Shown here piece after piece: positions 62,353 to 64,000 of a DNA stretch of 64,000 nucleotides. Source of the DNA: Burkholderiales bacterium (GTDB lineage Bacteria; Pseudomonadota; Gammaproteobacteria; Burkholderiales; Burkholderiaceae_C); contig JACRPO010000009.1 in the NCBI GenBank assembly GCA_016223165.1, forward strand, positions 682,001 through 746,000, written 5' to 3'. Numbering within the stretch: position 1 is the stretch's first letter; each line of letters starts with the position of its first letter. Made by a program: the position numbers and the translations under genes. Below the pieces are notes generated by a model. That model saw only the letters and a program-made list of their open reading frames with translations. It was not told where the DNA came from and made no database searches.

Positions 62353-63342
62353 ATGCAGAGCCTGCGCGGCGTGCTCGGTTTCGTCAAGACGGTCGCGGCG
62401 GGCAGCTTCGCGGGGGCCGCACGTGAGCTCGGCGTGACGCCGGTGGCGGTGAGCAAGAACGTGCAGCGGCTCGAGCGCGAGCTGGGCGTGAGGCTGCTGC
62501 AGCGCTCGACGCGCCGGCTGGGCCTGACCGAGGAGGGGCGCCTGTTTCACGAGCGCTGCGCCGGCCCGCTGCAGGCGCTCGCGAGCGCGCACGCCCAGGT
62601 CAAGGACAGTGCCGGCGCACCCACGGGCGTCGTGCGCGTGACCTCCGTGTCGCCCTTCGGCCGCCAATACGTCGCGCCGCTGCTGCCGCAGTTCAGCAGC
62701 CGGTATCCGCGCATCCGGATCGAGCTGGACATCGACGACGCGCTGAGCGACATGATCGCGGAGCGTTATGACGTCGGCATCCGGGTCGGCATGCTGCGCG
62801 ACGGCAGCATGGTCGCGCGCGAGATCGCGCCGCTGCCGTTCGTGGTGTGCGGCGCCCCGGCGTACCTGGCCGCACGGGGCACGCCGCGCGTGCCCGACGA
62901 CCTGGCGGGCCACAACTGCCTGTGCCTCTCTTCGCGTGGCAGCGGGCGCGCGTTGCCGTGGGTCCTGGGTGCCGCGCGCACGCCGATGGCGGTACACGGC
63001 AACTTCGCCTGCAACGACCTCACGACGCTCGTCACCGCGGCGCTGCACGGGCAGGGGCTCGCGTGCGCGCCGCTGCCGCTGGTGTTGCCGCTGCTGCGCG
63101 CCGGCGCGCTGGTGCCGCTGCTGCCCGACTGGCTCGGGCACGGCCATCACGTGTTCGTGCACTATCCGAGCCGGCGCGGTCTGCCGGCGCGGGTTCGCCA
63201 CTTCGTCAACTTCCTGGTCGACGCGCTGCGAGCGAATCGCGACCTGAGCACCGACGCGCGGGTGCTGCTCGACGCCTTGCCGGGCGCGAGCGTGGCGCCG
63301 GCGGCGCCGCCCGAGGTGTCGGTGGGGCGGCGGGGCCGGTGA
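62353..63342 (+). CDS. LysR-family transcriptional regulator
   Basis: A 329-residue LysR regulator of the CrgA/DmlR-like group: MQSLRGVLGFVKTVAAGSFA, AARELGVTPVAVSKNVQRLE, VRLLQRSTRRLGLTEEGRLF. The effector domain has GVVRVTSVSPFGRQYVAPLL and YDVGIRVGMLRDGSMVAREI. A Gly/Ala/Pro-rich tail follows residue 300. It diverges from the exported hydrolase gene; the palindrome abutting its start suggests autoregulation and control of the hydrolase. Confidence 0.9.
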   Translation: MQSLRGVLGFVKTVAAGSFAGAARELGVTPVAVSKNVQRLERELGVRLLQRSTRRLGLTEEGRLFHERCAGPLQALASAHAQVKDSAGAPTGVVRVTSVSPFGRQYVAPLLPQFSSRYPRIRIELDIDDALSDMIAERYDVGIRVGMLRDGSMVAREIAPLPFVVCGAPAYLAARGTPRVPDDLAGHNCLCLSSRGSGRALPWVLGAARTPMAVHGNFACNDLTTLVTAALHGQGLACAPLPLVLPLLRAGALVPLLPDWLGHGHHVFVHYPSRRGLPARVRHFVNFLVDALRANRDLSTDARVLLDALPGASVAPAAPPEVSVGRRGR

Positions 63343-63423
63343 CCCGGCGCCTTGCCGGGCCCCTGGCCTGCTCCCGACCTGGGCATGCCAAGCCCGACTG
63401 CGGGGTCATGGCTGCGAGAGTCG

Positions 63424-63443
63424 CGACGCCCGGTTGGGCGTCG
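63424..63443. terminator. Hairpin downstream of LysR gene
   Basis: CGACGCCC (63424-63431) and GGGCGTCG (63436-63443) are perfect 8-nt arms with a GGTT loop, 82 nt after the LysR stop. It is plausible as a terminator; the rest of the 262-nt gap shows only a short CTGCCA-GTT-TGGCAG hairpin at 63466-63480. Confidence 0.45.
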
Positions 63444-63604
63444 ACCTCGCCGGTATGCCGCCTCTGCCAGTTTGGCAGTATCCGCCCGGATCCCTCACCC
63501 TCTCCACCACCAGGTCGCCCATGATGCACCGCAGTCGGCCGAACCGTCAGGGGCCGTGATGGCGGCAAGCGGGAACGCGGCGAGAAGGCGGCCCACAATC
63601 CCGC

Positions 63605-64000
63605 ATGGGTGCCGCTGATCACCACCTGCGCCGGGTCCTCGCCGCGATGGCCGGCCCGGCGGCACGGCCGCGCGAAGACCAGACCGCGGCGGTGGCGGCG
63701 CTGGTCGAGCAGCGCGCCCGCGTGCTCGTCGTGCAGGCCACCGGCTGGGGCAAGTCCGCCGTCTACTGGGCCGCGACATCGGCGCTGCGGGCCGCCGGCA
63801 AGGGGCCCACGCTCATCGTCTCGCCGCTCCTGGCGCTGATGCGCGACCAGGTCGCCGCCGCGGCGAAGGCCGGCGTGCGCGCGGCCACCGTCAATTCCAC
63901 CAACCTCGACGACTGGGACGCGGTCTTCGACGACATCGCCGGCGACCGCCTGGACGCGCTGCTCGTCTCGCCCGAGCGGCTGGGCAATCCGGGCTTCGCG
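63605..64000 (+). CDS. RecQ-like DEAD/DEAH helicase, N-terminal part (partial)
   Basis: 132 codons are visible before the right edge. ATG at 63605 begins MGADHHLRRVLAAMAG. PAARPREDQTAAVAALVEQR precedes a Walker A written ATGWGKS at about residues 45-51, with Trp where most superfamily-2 helicases have Thr or Ser. Motif Ia PTLIVSPLLALMRDQVAAAA and TVNSTNLDDWDAVFDDIAGD, LLVSPERLGNPGF follow, as in RecQ. The GWGKS variant is typical of a RecQ-like group common in actinobacteria. It should unwind DNA during repair. The DEAH box and later domains lie outside. Confidence 0.85.
   Translation, partial: MGAADHHLRRVLAAMAGPAARPREDQTAAVAALVEQRARVLVVQATGWGKSAVYWAATSALRAAGKGPTLIVSPLLALMRDQVAAAAKAGVRAATVNSTNLDDWDAVFDDIAGDRLDALLVSPERLGNPGFA

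Overview
The window is a high-GC (roughly 70% by eye) bacterial chromosome segment with tightly packed genes, frequent ATGA/GTGA/TTGA overlaps and several GTG or TTG starts. Three periplasmic receptors of the Bug type (tripartite tricarboxylate transporter family), many LysR regulators, YCII and PAAT-type proteins, and the codon use suggest a betaproteobacterium of the order Burkholderiales, probably near the Rubrivivax/Leptothrix/Ideonella group. This is inference from gene families; there is no rRNA in the window. I found no tRNA, CRISPR array, transposase or prophage gene.

Layout. 1-2484: thioesterase (partial), nu-class-like GST, a solute-binding-protein fold without signal peptide, a hot-dog thioesterase. 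2852-5784 (minus): LysR, Bug receptor, acyl-CoA/fatty-acid desaturase. 5899-8435 (minus): an exported protein of unknown function and two small lipoproteins. 8600-10977 (minus): FAD monooxygenase and a second Bug receptor, separated by a 160-nt multi-armed palindromic element. 11112-14804 (minus): a branched-chain 2-oxoacid dehydrogenase operon (E1alpha, E1beta, E2; no E3). 15022-18445 (plus): two SAM methyltransferases and glycogen debranching enzyme GlgX, followed by a second copy of the palindromic element. 18647-25132: an Mrr-like membrane protein, a TauD-type dioxygenase ending in a large palindrome cluster, and the MoxR / DUF58 / transglutaminase trio. 25137-28544: a YCII-like protein and three transcription regulators.

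28571-39473 is the most unusual region: a 2139-residue single-chain fusion of a GMC oxidoreductase, an alpha/beta-hydrolase with a cysteine in the nucleophile position, and a PhoD-like metallophosphatase. It lies 4 nt downstream of a membrane hybrid histidine kinase; a large lipoprotein diverges from the kinase. 39673-44179: DEAD-box helicase with a DbpA-type RNA-binding tail and a zinc-binding (CZB) chemoreceptor. 44255-48931: tannase-like lipoprotein, alpha/beta-hydrolase, third Bug receptor and divergent LysR, which looks like a unit for aromatic ester hydrolysis and acid uptake.

49191-61226 appears to be a sensing and catabolic locus for a sugar acid. It contains a periplasmic sugar-type binding protein paired with a hybrid kinase, a FadR-type regulator with a recognisable operator, a four-gene ABC importer, a zinc alcohol dehydrogenase, a mannonate/tagaturonate-type oxidoreductase and an exported lactonase-like amidohydrolase. 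The window ends with an exported hydrolase, a divergent LysR and the start of a RecQ-like helicase.

Two non-coding themes recur. Palindromic elements often sit exactly on stop codons (9979, 18443, 20264, 26949, 61252). Short in-frame or intergenic tandem repeats of 9, 11, 12 or 15 nt occur in linkers and leaders.
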